The notes below the pieces were generated by a model. The model worked only from the letters and a program-made list of their open reading frames with translations, ran no database searches and was not told the DNA's origin. 64,000 nt of DNA from assembly GCA_026770025.1 (NCBI GenBank), contig JAMXDE010000008.1:1984001-2048000 (forward strand). The letters run 5' to 3'. The stretch is from Craspedostauros australis. Taxonomy: Eukaryota > Bacillariophyta > Bacillariophyceae > Mastogloiales > Achnanthaceae. The position numbers were made by a program, and so were the translations under genes. Shown here in pieces: positions 21,687 to 32,930 of this stretch. Within the stretch, counting starts at the first letter, position 1. Every line of letters begins with the position of its first letter.

Positions 21687-22559
21687 TCACAGCATTCCGA
21701 GCCGAATCATTTCCTCCACCCGCTCATCTGGCGACAATCGCGCCAGCCGCTTGCTCACGGCCGATCCACCATCTTCCTTCTCCTTTTGCAACTTCCTCCA
21801 CAGCATGTGCGAATCCAGCTGCTTCTTCATCGCCTTGGTCTTTTGCCTGCCGTAGAATCCTGGAATGTGCTCCAGGAATTCCTCCTCCAGCAGCGGGAAG
21901 AAGGCGGCATTGTCGAATCCCAAGAACAGGGATTTGCGCGCCAGTCCGATCCCGCCGTACGACTTCTTGGGCGGCTGGACGAGTTCTTTCGTCCATCCTT
22001 TGGCCTTCCGTTTGCGTTTGGCCTTGCTTGCGCAGAATTTCGGTCCATTGCGATGCGCTCGTTTCATGTTGCGCAACGTGGTGGCCAGGACGTCCAGCCG
22101 ATGCTGGTTGAGCTGGTTTGGGACTCGGTGGTGCATCGATGAATTCTGGGATGATGCATTGCCATTCCTGTGTGACGTCCCATCATCTGCAGCCCCGCCA
22201 TCACCATCATCGTCATGTTCATCGTCATGTTCATGTTGCTGCTGGTGTTGGGATGTATTTTGCGATTGCTTGCGCTGTGCCCGTTCTTCCCGACGGGCAC
22301 GTTTGGCCTTCCGTTTCTGTATTCGTTCGGACTTGCTAGCCACCTGACTGTCGGCAGCACTTTGCTTGGCAAGCGAGGAGATCCAGCTATCCATCCTGAG
22401 TGATTCTCTTGCAGTTGCCTTGGTTCGTTTGCGATGGAGCAGTGAGGGGGGCAATCCGACAACAACCCTGTCTCCATCAAATGTTCCTTGTTTGTGTGTT
22501 GCCGATTGAGTTGTTTTGTGGCTTGTTTCAGTTTCTGGGTGGTTGTGGTCGTTCCCCAT
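21687..22559 (-). CDS. Conserved-looking basic protein, probably nuclear/nucleolar, unknown function
   Basis: 290 codons from the ATG complementary to 22557-22559. The N-terminal half is disordered, with Lys/Arg-rich coiled-coil-like sequence (SKSERIQKRKAKRARREE) and an Asp/His/Gly run. The C-terminal half is ordered and basic. It contains a G-G-I-G-L-A-R-K-S segment, a F-D-x2-A-F-F-P-L-L-E-E-E-F stretch, then an I-P-G-F-Y-G-R-Q-K-T-K-A-M-K-K block and M-L-W-R. That pattern looks like a conserved family, but I cannot name it. Multiple Lys/Arg clusters suggest a nuclear or nucleolar location. It is divergent from the YccV/TPR gene, with about 110 bp between starts, and convergent with the Rab3GAP2-like gene (219 bp between stops). 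Confidence 0.65.
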   Translation of the reverse strand: MGNDHNHPETETSHKTTQSATHKQGTFDGDRVVVGLPPSLLHRKRTKATARESLRMDSWISSLAKQSAADSQVASKSERIQKRKAKRARREERAQRKQSQNTSQHQQQHEHDDEHDDDGDGGAADDGTSHRNGNASSQNSSMHHRVPNQLNQHRLDVLATTLRNMKRAHRNGPKFCASKAKRKRKAKGWTKELVQPPKKSYGGIGLARKSLFLGFDNAAFFPLLEEEFLEHIPGFYGRQKTKAMKKQLDSHMLWRKLQKEKEDGGSAVSKRLARLSPDERVEEMIRLGML

Positions 22560-22668
22560 TCCATGACTTTGCAAATTCCACCCATCGAATTCATTCCAAA
22601 TTATGAGTACTAAATTAGTGTATTTCAACTGTTTTCAGATCCCTATTGTACAATAAACATTAGATTAG
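22560..22668. promoter_or_regulatory. Short bidirectional promoter/leader region
   Basis: About 109 bp separates the start codons of two divergent genes. It is AT-richer than the flanks, with an ACTAAATTAGT-like near-palindrome around 22608-22618. Both promoters must fit here unless the downstream gene uses a later ATG (22753 or 22870). Confidence 0.35.
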
Positions 22669-25600
22669 ATGTATCTTGCCAATCCACCGAAACGCCTTGA
22701 AACCAAAGAAACTCGAAGATCGAAGATCCAACAGAGAAGAACTTGTGCAGGCATGAAGAGAGCGCACCAATTCCGCCAACACCAACACCACCATCTACAC
22801 CAAAGCACCATCCCTTTCCACCCCCATTGCAATAGAGGAACTGCACTGAACAAACACCACGTCCCAGCCATGATCCGGATCACTCGTCGTTGTGCTCGCT
22901 CAGCCGATCTGGCAATCAAGCGCTGCCGCGGACGGCCCATGTCAGCAACCTCCGGCGACAAGTCCAGCACGCCCGGCAAACGCAGGCTTCCTCTCACGAT
23001 CTACCGCAGTCTGCTGAGATGGTGCGATGCCACTTCGCCTGCCATTCCGCTCACGCAGGTCGTGCCGCCCATTCACTTGCGATCGATGCAAATCAACGCC
23101 GATGGTTTGCGCGTGCTGGAACGTGCGATTGTCGACGAGCGCGGTGCCGATGAGCACGCGACGGACTGGGCCAGCCGTTGCGTCTCGCGCGGTCTTCTCG
23201 ATCCATCTTCCCAAGTATCCATTCATGACGACCACCTCGATTGGAACATCCGCAATGCGGACGATGCTCGGAAGCTCTTTCAGGTCGTCTTTCGCGTCAA
23301 TGCGGGCGAACGCAATCCGGAGGCAGTGCGCGAGCAACTGTCGAATGGATTTGATGTGTTGAAGTCGCTCAACGGATTGACGATGGATCTTTCCAAAATT
23401 GAGCAACGGCGCGAGCGGAACATGGATCGGGACAACGTGGCATTCAAAGTTGGTCAGATTGTCAAGCACAGAACGGAAGGGTGGAGAGCCGTGGTAGTGG
23501 GATGGAAGAAGTCGGGGGAGGAGGAAGCTGAATCGAATGGCGACGATGGCAGAGATCAGGAAACTGGTGCCGCAATCAACGAAGACCAATCGCCCACCAG
23601 CTTGACCAACAAGTCATACACCGTTGACACCGATGGTGGTGGAAATGTGAAGTACGCGCTGTTGTTGGACACCGGCGATGCGTACCTTCGATCGTCACAG
23701 TACCACAGCGGAAATCCTTCCACATCCACAGCATCCCTACAAAATGAACTCGCCCTCGTGGGCGATGAACGGTACGTCAAATGCTGCGCTGCGGCAAACG
23801 CTGGATCATATGGTGGATATCTCTCTGATTTTCAAATGCCTGATTTAAATCGAGTGCGATATTTGTTGCAAGATGCGGATGTTTGGCTGTGTGCTCCACC
23901 ATACGTAGGACAATACGTCCATGGACACGCGCGCTGACGAGCAGATGGATCTTTGTTTACAACTCATACTGCAATCATGCACCCACACTCTGCAGTCTAG
24001 AGTATTCGACCTCACACCAAGCACCACCATGGATGAATCCTCTTCCCTGCTTCCATCCTTCTCTCTCTCTCTCTCCGCTACTACATTGACTTCCACACGT
24101 ACTGCACTTCAGACTCGGGCGGATTCGGAACCTGTTGGCAACCGAATACTTCAATCGCTACGATAACAGCAGCGGCTGCTTCGCTGGAAATGAAAGGATA
24201 CAGTATGAATATCCCATGGATACCCCTGCACCGACAATTGATGACGGCAATGCCTCCCAGGCAACACAGCTGGAGAATTGCCAAATCATCGTTGATAGGA
24301 TTCGATCGGAAGCCCAACAATGGTCAAGGGTAATCTTGGATGAGACGTCTGCACCGAATGAACGAAATCTTCCCATCGTGGCAACCATCCTGGACAGAAT
24401 AAATGAATTGGCAGGCAATTTTGACCAGAACGAATCGGCATCGTCATCAGTGACCCTCACAACACAGTTCGCCTTCTCGAGCATCAAGCAGCTCCACAAC
24501 GTGATTGTTGAAGTCGGAGATCTCATGTGGCAACGGCGACGATCTGTTGACAATGCAACCGCGTTCCGGTTTGAGGTCGGCGACGTCGTCAAACACACGC
24601 AGTATGGATTCCGCGGCGTCATCATCGCCCGAGACCGGAGACCGACGATTGATGTTACTGGCTGGGATGGACTGAGGCATCTTGATCATCCGGAGGATCA
24701 CCCGTTCTACCAGATCGTTCCGGATCAGAATGACTGCATCAAAGCCTTCGGTGGGAGCCGTGATATTCGATACGTCAGCGACATGAATTTGGAGGATCGC
24801 ATACCTCCATCGTCCGATGAGGCCAGCCTGGATCTCGATTTGCCGCACGGTTGGACATCGGCATCTGGTGTGTATAAACCCCCGGCGGACACGAAGGTGA
24901 GTTGGTTTCACTCGAATCGCGCCCCGATACTCTGCTCGTGCGCTGCATTCCCCAAAACTTATCGCGATGGCGTTGCATGCTTGCAGTGGCAAGCCATTTT
25001 TCATTTTGAGTTCATTCAATAGATAGCTGCACGCACTCACACCTCGCGTTTTCTTTCTGTATCAATCTTCAGTTCAAATATGCTGTCGGAGGAGAAAGCG
25101 AAGAGACTACAGAGAGAATACTGTCCCAGATACTGGTAAGCAATGCGGATTTGATGCAGTGCGGACTTGATGGAGTTGCAAATTCACGCCGTGCTTTGCT
25201 GCAGAAAACACAATTTCCACGGAAGATCGGCCAATTCGAGATGCCTCTACACTCATCCATGTGTGCCGCGTCATCTTACGGTGCTCGCCAAGACCCATTG
25301 CCAGTGCACCATACCACACTCGTACTATGCCCTGCCGACAGCCGCTGTTTTGTCTCCACCAACCATGATCGCACTGACTGATGTGAAACATAATTCTTGA
25401 TTGATACGATGCCATATCATGATTTCGTGCTGCCACATCGATATCTCAACATTCGTCTGATTCATATTGCAATGCCACACGTCTATTCACAGGAGCGGAT
25501 CGAGAAACTGCTCGTGAGCTGCCAAAACAGTGCACTGCCGTCGCCATCACCAACAGACGAGGTTGCATCCAGCGACGCTTCCAATCCAGCGTTCAGCGAC

Positions 25601-26080
25601 TCCCTATCTTGGCTATTGAAGAATGCCGATGAAATGAAGCATGCAGCAGACGTCTCCGATTTGATGAAGGAAATATGGAAGGCCAATGCCGATGCCGATC
25701 TGCGATACAAGCTCGAACTTGGAATGGAACACCTGCTGGCCAACAGGATCCAGCACGCTTCCACACTGTTTGAGGAAATCGTTCAGATCGACCCAGCCTA
25801 CTCCGAAGCTTGGAACAAACTCTCCATGTGCGACTTCATGCGAGGCAACCTGGTCGCATCCATGGTATGTGCCAAGAAGAGCATCGCCCTTCTGCCTGGC
25901 CACTACCAGGCCATCAACGGTCTGGGATTGGCGCACATGGAGAGTAACCATCTGTCGCACGCCAAGGCTCAATTCGAACATAGCCTGGCGCTCGATCCGT
26001 GGTCCCCTGTGAGCTCTCGCCTCTCACTGGTTATCGACAAATTGCAGGCACAGAATCCGAAGGATGACACTGATGAGTGA
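22669..26080 (+). CDS. LYR-like / double YccV (hemimethylated-DNA-binding-like) / TPR protein
   Basis: Proposed exons are 22669-23888, 24113-24896, 25073-25135 and 25493-26080 (2655 nt, 884 aa). Introns 2 and 3 have good GTGAGT and GTAAGC donors and in-phase acceptors. The first donor (CT|GTGTGC) is weak, so that junction is uncertain. Domains in order: a basic, presequence-like N-terminus (better if the ATG at 22870 is used); an LYR-like helix L-T-I-Y-R-S-L-L-R (about residue 107); a YccV-like domain starting VAFKVGQIVKH (about 257) with a long insertion; a YF-x-R-Y-D segment; a second, more canonical YccV-like domain (FEVGDVVKHTQYGFRGVI, about 558, with HPFYQIV); and about three TPR repeats (about 740-870). 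YccV/HspQ-type domains occur in bacterial HspQ and eukaryotic FBXO21 (family knowledge). The role is unknown, perhaps organellar protein turnover. Confidence 0.7.
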
Positions 26081-27009
26081 AGTGCACACCATTCCTACCA
26101 GTATGTACAAGTACGGGTATAGTACGATATAGCTCGTAGATGTAACGCACGAGCAGCATCGATGGTCATATGGAAGGGAGTGTTATTGCTCCGTGCGGCG
26201 GGCGCACACACGCACGCGCCAGTGTATTGCTATTACACGCTAATGCCCGAACGTGTTGGGATGGTGATGGAGAAATCGTTGTTCATGTTCGTAGTCTTGG
26301 GAGGAATGCATCTCAACAATACTCACCGCAAACATAGAAGGTGCATGTGCATCCAATACATGTACATGGTCTGGAAAGAGTGTCGTGGTTGTCCAAAATG
26401 GGGCGCCCTGTCCGCAGTGTCCACCTGCCACGAAATGGACCTGTTTTTTTTTTCAGTGTGGGTTGAGGAAGCGATCAAGTGTTCATTCATCGCTAGCTTC
26501 ACAAATGTAGAATGCTCTGCGTTTGTTGTGGCCGAATGCAAATTCAGTCAGAAATGCGGTGACAGATGTCAAATCCCCAGAAACTGTGCGTACTTTCCAT
26601 GTATAAATGTACTTGGCCATAAGTATACACGCTGGGGAGCATGCCAGTGACATGCATTTAGTTCCACAAAGATCCAAGGAAGCAAGTCGACAACCATCCA
26701 GCCAAACAAGAAAGGAACGCACACCACGAAGATCTTTTGCCAACGAAAACACAACGCAGACGGTCAGAACTCAGCCAAGAGGACACGCAGACGAAGGTTC
26801 CAGCGCACGACCAGGAGGCTGCGATGCAACGTACCAACAGGAAACAAGAAGCCGACTTGATCGCAGAAGTGTCTTTCTCTCTTGCTTTCCTTGTCCACGT
26901 CGCCCACGTTGCTCTCGACCTCCCTTCAAGGTGCTGTGAAGGGACACAAAAATTGTAGTTGTCACAAACAACCTCCCAGTCCGACACACACGCCATCGTC
27001 AGCAACACC
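26081..27009. other. Intergenic region upstream of glutamine synthetase
   Basis: About 930 bp without a supported gene. It contains a short poly-T run (about 26443-26454) and an A/C-rich leader just before the glutamine synthetase start. No RNA gene is seen. Confidence 0.5.
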
Positions 27010-29802
27010 ATGTTCTCCACTTCCGCCGTTCGATCCCTTGCCCGCAGAGAAGTTGCGCGTGGCATCAAGTCCAGCGTCCGCGCCTTCGCCAGCCTCGAGG
27101 CTTACCAGGACTTTGGCAAGGCCGTCTTCACCGGAAAGGTCGCCGACGAATACCTGAAGAAGCACGGAGCCAGCGGAGCCGTCCTCAAGGATCCGAACTG
27201 GGTCAACACCGATGCCGACGTCGTCGCCAACGCCGTCTTCGACTGGTAAGCAACCGTGTGCGCCTGAGCAGAGATGAATAGAATTGTGATGATCAGCTGG
27301 GCGAATGTTGATAGAACACTCCGATCGCATCGATGACATTGTTCTCCATCTCATTGGCCGAGACGAGTGAGATCTTTGGATGCAAATGCGGACGCGGATA
27401 CGAATGCAACTACGAGTTTGCGGTGCTTCCTGCGCATCGCGATGGCATGATAGATGCAACGCGAAGGATGCAGCGAGATTTTTGCGGACAAGATGACGAT
27501 GCAAGTGCACAAGGTCGCCCGCGCAATGGTTGGCCACCGCCGAATCCCATCACGACCAACCGCAGTGACTATTCTCTGCGACCATGGTCATTTGCATTCT
27601 CACACCAATGCCTCATTCATCATTCTCACCCATCACTCACGCAACACCGATGCACTCCAATTGCAATTGCAATCGTACCTGTGTCATTGTGCAATTGCAT
27701 CCCCGTTCCATTCCATGGTTGATCGCCTCTCTCGCTGCGACACGACTTCCCAAACGAATCCGGATACGATGCACAACGCATAATGGACAATGCATAATGG
27801 ACAATGCGCAATGGCCAACGAACACTTGAAACGTGAACGCACTGAACGCACGGCACACAATGAACGCACCGAACAATGACCCAAAACGATCCACCACAGG
27901 GCCATCGACCAGGGCGCCAACGTGTACTGCCACTGGTTCCACCCAATGGCCGCCAGCGGCGTCCGACATGGACTGAGCGGACAGGTCCAGAACATGATGC
28001 TCAAGTTCAACTCCGACAACGAGATCGTCCAGGACTTCAAGGGAAAGACCCTCATCAAGGGTGAGACCGATGGTTCTTCCTTCCCAAATGGAGGGCTCCG
28101 CGGAACCCACCGGGCCGGAGGATACCTCGCCGTCGACACCTCCTCCCCAATCTTCTGCAGAGGAGACACCATCTTCATCCCATCCGCCCTCGTTTCGTAC
28201 TACGGAGCCGCTCTGGATGAGAAGACACCGCTCCTCCGCGCCAACGCCGCCATCGACAAGAGCGGAACCCGCCTCTTCACGCAGCTCGGAATCGACGCAT
28301 CCAGCGGAGTTCAGACCAACATCGGTCTGGAGCAGGAGATCTTCCTCATCCCACGCGAGGAGTACTACCGCCGCCCAGATCTCCAGATGGCCGGAAGAAC
28401 CGTCATCGGAAAGAACGCACCACGCGGACAGGAGATGTGCGACCATTACATGGCCCCACTCTCCAGCTCAACTGCCGCCCTTGCCTGCATGCAGGAGATC
28501 CAGGACGAGGCATGGAGCCTCGGAATCCCACTCAAGACCCGTCACCGTGAGGTCGCTCCAAACCAGTTCGAGTTCGCCCCACTTTACGGAACCAACACCA
28601 CGCAGATCGACCAGAACGTGATGGTCATGCAGATCATCGAGGAGATCGCACCAAAGCACGGCCTCGCTGCCCTCCTCCAGGAGAAGCCATTCAACGAGGT
28701 CAACGGATCCGGAAAGCACAACAACTGGTCCATCGCCACACGCGACGGCGTCCAGGTCCTGGACCCAGAGGACTGCTTCGAGGCCTCCAACAACGATCAC
28801 GCATTCCCAGTCATCATGGCTGCCCTCGTGGCCGCCGTCGACGAGCACGGTGACCTCATGCGCATGGCCATCGCCTCCCCAGGAAATGACTTCCGTCTCG
28901 GAGCCTGCGAGGCCCCACCAGCCATCATCTCCATGTACCTCGGAGATGACATGACCAAGTACCTCGAGGACTTCATGAACGGATCCGACGCCAAGTACGT
29001 GCCAGGCCGCAAGACTCTTGACCTTGGCACAGCCGAGGTCCTCCCATTCGAGGTCCCAGCCGAGGACAGAAACCGCACATCCCCATTCCCATACGGAGGT
29101 GCACGCTTCGAGTTCCGTGCCGTCGGATCCGCCCAGAACGTCTCCATGGTCAACACCGTCCTCAACACCATCGCCGCCGAGAAGTTCGGCGAATTCGCCG
29201 ACCGCATCGATGCCGGTGAGAGCGCAGCCGACATCGCCCGCGAGGCCCTGAAGAAGCACTTCAAGGTCATCTTCAACGGCGACAACTACGACGAGGCCAA
29301 CCAGCAAATGCTGACCGACAGCGGCGTGTGGCGCATCGACTCCGGTGTTGAGGCCATTGCCACCCTCACATCCGACAAGAACATCGCCCTCTTCGACAAG
29401 ATGGGTGTCCTCACAGCCGATGAATGCTCTGCCCGCCAGGACGTCCTCCACGACCATTACACAGGAACCGTCGAGATGGAAGCATATGCGCTCGTCGACA
29501 TGATCAACCAACACATCGTCCCATCCGTCAAGAAGGCCAGCGTCGGTCCACTCGCTGAGCTCGAGGCTGCCGTCAAGACCATCGAGGCCGCCGTTGCCGA
29601 GATCCACGCCGCCGAAAGCTCCCTCGAGAAGGCCCGTCTCGCACGCGTCCTCCGTCTCGAGACCATGATCGACATCCGCGAAGTCTGCGATGCCGCCGAG
29701 GCCATTGTTCCGGCCAATATGTGGACGCTCGCAACCTACAAGGAGCTCCTCTTCCTGGACACCCACACTGTGACCCAGGAGAACGGATACTTCGACGAGT
29801 AA
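27010..29802 (+). CDS. glnN: Glutamine synthetase type III, probably mitochondrial
   Basis: Two exons, 27010-27245 and 27900-29802, separated by a 654-bp GT-AG intron that splits a Trp codon (TG|G). Total 2139 nt, 712 aa, the usual size of the GSIII family and much longer than GSI or GSII. It makes glutamine from glutamate, ammonium and ATP. GSIII signatures seen are HWFHPMA near the start of exon 2, the FNEVNGSGKHNNWS block and NNDHAFP. The N-terminus (MFSTSAVRSLARREVARG) is Arg/Ser-rich and lacks acidic residues in its first 12, like a mitochondrial presequence. GSIII is mitochondrial in diatoms (established knowledge as I recall it). Codons are sharply biased: mostly C-ending, with GGA for Gly and CCA for Pro, unlike the neighbours. 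This suggests very high expression. Confidence 0.95.
27246..27899 (+). other. Long intron of glutamine synthetase with short internal repeats
   Basis: This is the longest confidently placed intron in the window. Near its 3' end (about 27775-27880) it carries direct repeats of AATGGACAATGC and of a TGAACGCAC-like unit. No coding potential or RNA gene is recognised in it. Confidence 0.8.
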
Positions 29803-30741
29803 GTCAACATTCCGTTGCCAGAGGGTTGAAGCGCCTCTCAATCGTGGAGAGGCGAGAAAAACAAGGTAGTCAAATACACACGACACTGTCACACATCAAA
29901 TGAGATACTCGTGCACTCCATGGAGATTGATCATGACTACGCAAGAATACGAACGGATGGAGTGAAAAATGAAAGCTCGACTTTACTTTAAGAAGTTAAC
30001 TTTAAGGACTCCACTACACTTCAAACACACTCTAAGAGGGTAGACAACTTTATGCAGATCCATTCCTGGTTTGATTTGTTCCAATACGACCTTTCATACC
30101 ACATTTGCGCTTGAACCCACGACATCAACTCTCTCTGGCGGGAAATGGATGGACTATCATGATCTGAGTATGCATGGCAGCGTCATCCATGAGTATGATG
30201 CTGCGAGTAGTTGTTGTTTGGTGCACGTTGTGCCGTTGACTCCGCGTTCGGTCAAACGTCAAGGATTCGTCTCCGCATCTTTTTCGTCACGAGGGTCAAC
30301 ACGCACAAACGTCAGGTCGTCAAAAGTTCGAGTCGTGCATATGCTCCGATTTTATATCGTATAAATGGCTTAAGATAGAACATTTAATTCAAATAACGAG
30401 AAAGGTTTCCCGAACTCACAGGATCGACCACCGAACAAAAAAACAGACATCGAGGTCCAGCAACTGCCACTGTAACGGTCACAGAGTCTTCTCTGCACAT
30501 CAACGCTCCGCGCACAACAGCAGGCCGTCACAACGCAGCCATCATCGACACGGACATTCTCATTATAATCAGAACCAGCATGAACCTTGACATCAACAAT
30601 AACATCCACAGTAAAGCCAACATCAACATCAGCAATACCAACACCAACGACAACACCAGCATCACCGACAATATCAACACCACTGACAACATCACCAGGT
30701 TCAGCTGCTGAACGATCAAAGCTTGAGGAACAATCCGCACA
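29803..30741. other. Intergenic region and rhomboid leader
   Basis: No supported gene. A TTTAACTTTAAG-type short repeat occurs at about 29983-30006, in the likely 3' flank of glutamine synthetase. An A/C-rich trinucleotide tract (AAC, ATC, ACC) fills about 30580-30705, immediately before the rhomboid start and probably within its 5' leader. Confidence 0.5.
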
Positions 30742-32930
30742 ATGGCTGACTCCAGACGCAAGAGGCAGGCTGGCAACGGCAGAAGGTCCGGGCACCGACC
30801 GCCGAGAATCGACGCATCGATGGGCATGGACGATCGCGCCCGAAGCTTCGATCAGCGATACGACCTCACCCCAGTGAGCGCACGACAGGCATCGCCGTTC
30901 CGAGCATCAAGATCCACGCCGACCTTTGCGGTCGATCCATGGGAGGCAGCAGGATCACAAGGACGACGCTCTGGCTCCTTCCGTGACCATGGCGATGACA
31001 TGTCGGTGTATTCCGGAGACGATCAGTACGATGATGATGCGGATGACGAGGACATGGGCATGGACGGGCATGACTACGACGATAACCACAACTCCGGTAT
31101 CAAATCAGGACCAACCTTTCTCGCCCCACGCGACATCCACCCGAACATGGAACAGCGCGAGGAGGATATCGTGCAGCTGCGGTTACTCGCGGGAAAGCTC
31201 AGCGCTGACTGGCGAGGCCAAGATTTCATGGCACCGGATTTGGCGCGCAGAATCCGCGACTTTCAATTCGCTCAAGAGAAGCGCCGGAAGAAGTACGGCG
31301 ACGAACGCCCGTGGGGAATTCTCGGCCTGTACGACCATCTCTCATCCATCCGTGTTGACGTGGAGTGGGCGGAAGATGCCGCCTGGCGCCGCGCCAACGG
31401 TGAACCGTAAGTTATTTACTGGTGTCCGCATCGCAGTTTCGATGTCGTCGTCGTTGTGCTAGGCTTTGTCCTGTTTTGTCCTCTCCTGTTGTTCTGTGCT
31501 GTTGCAGAAACGCACAAGCGCATGAGCGCACAAGTTTCCGCAAAAACACTCATCACGTTTCTTAACCGCACTTCTCGATCACACCACCCGTTGCAAACTA
31601 TTTCAATGCAATGTCTTCCGTGCGTCCTCACCATACGCAATCTCGATCAACGGTTGCATGCTTGTATGCTTGCAGATACCTGTCGTGGGCGGATTTCGAC
31701 GCGAGCAAGAACAAGGGTTCCAACCGACCCTTCTTCACGTACTTCTTGCTTTTCTGCTGTACGGTGGCGCTAGTAGCGTCCATCGCCATGAATGGCTGGA
31801 CAGTTGAACCCATCGATGTCAACCCCATGATTGGACCTAGCAGGAACACCTTGATTCGGATGGGTGCGAAGGATTCATCGCTGATCGTCAGTGAAAATGA
31901 GGCGTGGAGGTTGGTGTCAGCAGCTGTGCTCCACGCCGGGCTGGTGCACTACCTCATCAACATGATGGCACTTTGGTTCGTGGGCAAGGCCATTGAATCC
32001 AGCCACGGCATTGTCGCCGCTGCGATCTTGTTTCTCATTCCTGCGATCGGAGGAACCATTTTGAGCGCAATCTTCCTTCCCGAATACATCACAGTCGGTG
32101 CCAGCGGAGGGATCTTTGGCTTGATCGGCGCCTGCCTTTCGGACATCATCATGAACTGGAAGCTGCTCTTCAACGACTTCGTCACGGAGAATGGAACCAA
32201 GCACCGTCACGCGATGGTGGTCGTCTTTCTTCTATTCGACATTGCCCTCAACAGCGTCATTGGCCTCACGCCATACGTTGACAACTTCACACGTAAGTCA
32301 AACATTTCGACCGTGGTGGTGTTGATGGCGTTGCACACCATGCGATGTGCTCCATTTTGCGTCACCATGCCATCTGAGCATCATCTCACCATTGCAAATC
32401 TCACCTTGCGCTTCGGGCCATCATGACGACACTCCCACCTACTCACAATACATCCGTTCGATTTTGCAACCACAGATCTTGGAGGAATGGTGATCGGATT
32501 GCTCTGCGGTCTGAGCACCATGGAACGACTCTCCGGCGACTTTTTTGGAATGGATGAGAGTTGCATCTCGCGAACCAAGCACGTCATCTTCCGATTCCTT
32601 GGCCTCATTGTCAGTATCATTGGGATCATCGTCGCTGCCATTATCTTGCTGGAGGGAGACGGCGAGAAAACCCCGTGCCCGAACTGCGCGTGGTTGTCAT
32701 GTGTGCCATTCCCACCGTGGGAGACACAGACTAACAAGTGGTGGTACTGTGACGACTGCGGGCGTGTAACGGCGGAGATCAACCAAGATCCCACCCTCCA
32801 CCTGAAGCTCAACTGTCCGGATGGTTCCTCCGTTGCCATAGGGCTGGATGACAACCAATCCGTCGACCGCAACGAGCTGGAGAGAGAGCTGCCATCGTAC
32901 TGCCGAGAATACTGCCCTTTCCTCGAGTGA
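30742..32930 (+). CDS. Rhomboid-family intramembrane serine protease with long cytosolic N-terminus
   Basis: Exons are 30742-31406, 31676-32292 and 32476-32930 (578 aa). Introns are 269 bp (GTAAGT donor) and 183 bp (GTAAGT donor). The N-terminal 220 residues are acidic and disordered, then helical. The rhomboid core follows: a membrane segment after GSNRPFF, GPS-R-N-T-L-I-R-M-G-A, W-R-L-V-S-A, H-A-G-L-V-H-Y-L-I-N-M, the catalytic serine in GASGG (Ser365), and the catalytic histidine in D-N-F-T-H-L-G-G (His428), which is created across the second splice junction (C|AT). One or two further membrane segments follow. A roughly 110-residue cysteine-containing tail has CPNC...C and CDDC pairs and may bind zinc or lie in the lumen. 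The substrate is unknown. Plant and protist rhomboids of this type sit in Golgi or plasma membrane (family knowledge). Confidence 0.92.

Noticed and set aside
28468..29892. 474-codon open frame on the minus strand
   Set aside because: It lies exactly antisense to glutamine synthetase exon 2. The strong C-ending codon bias of that gene removes stops from the opposite strand; the translation (Val/Gly/Asp/Leu-rich) shows no domain.
31505..31675. Earlier acceptor (TTGCAG at about 31501-31506) for rhomboid intron 1
   Set aside because: It does not lead into the conserved Y-L-S-W-A-D-F sequence in frame. The acceptor at 31674-31675 does.
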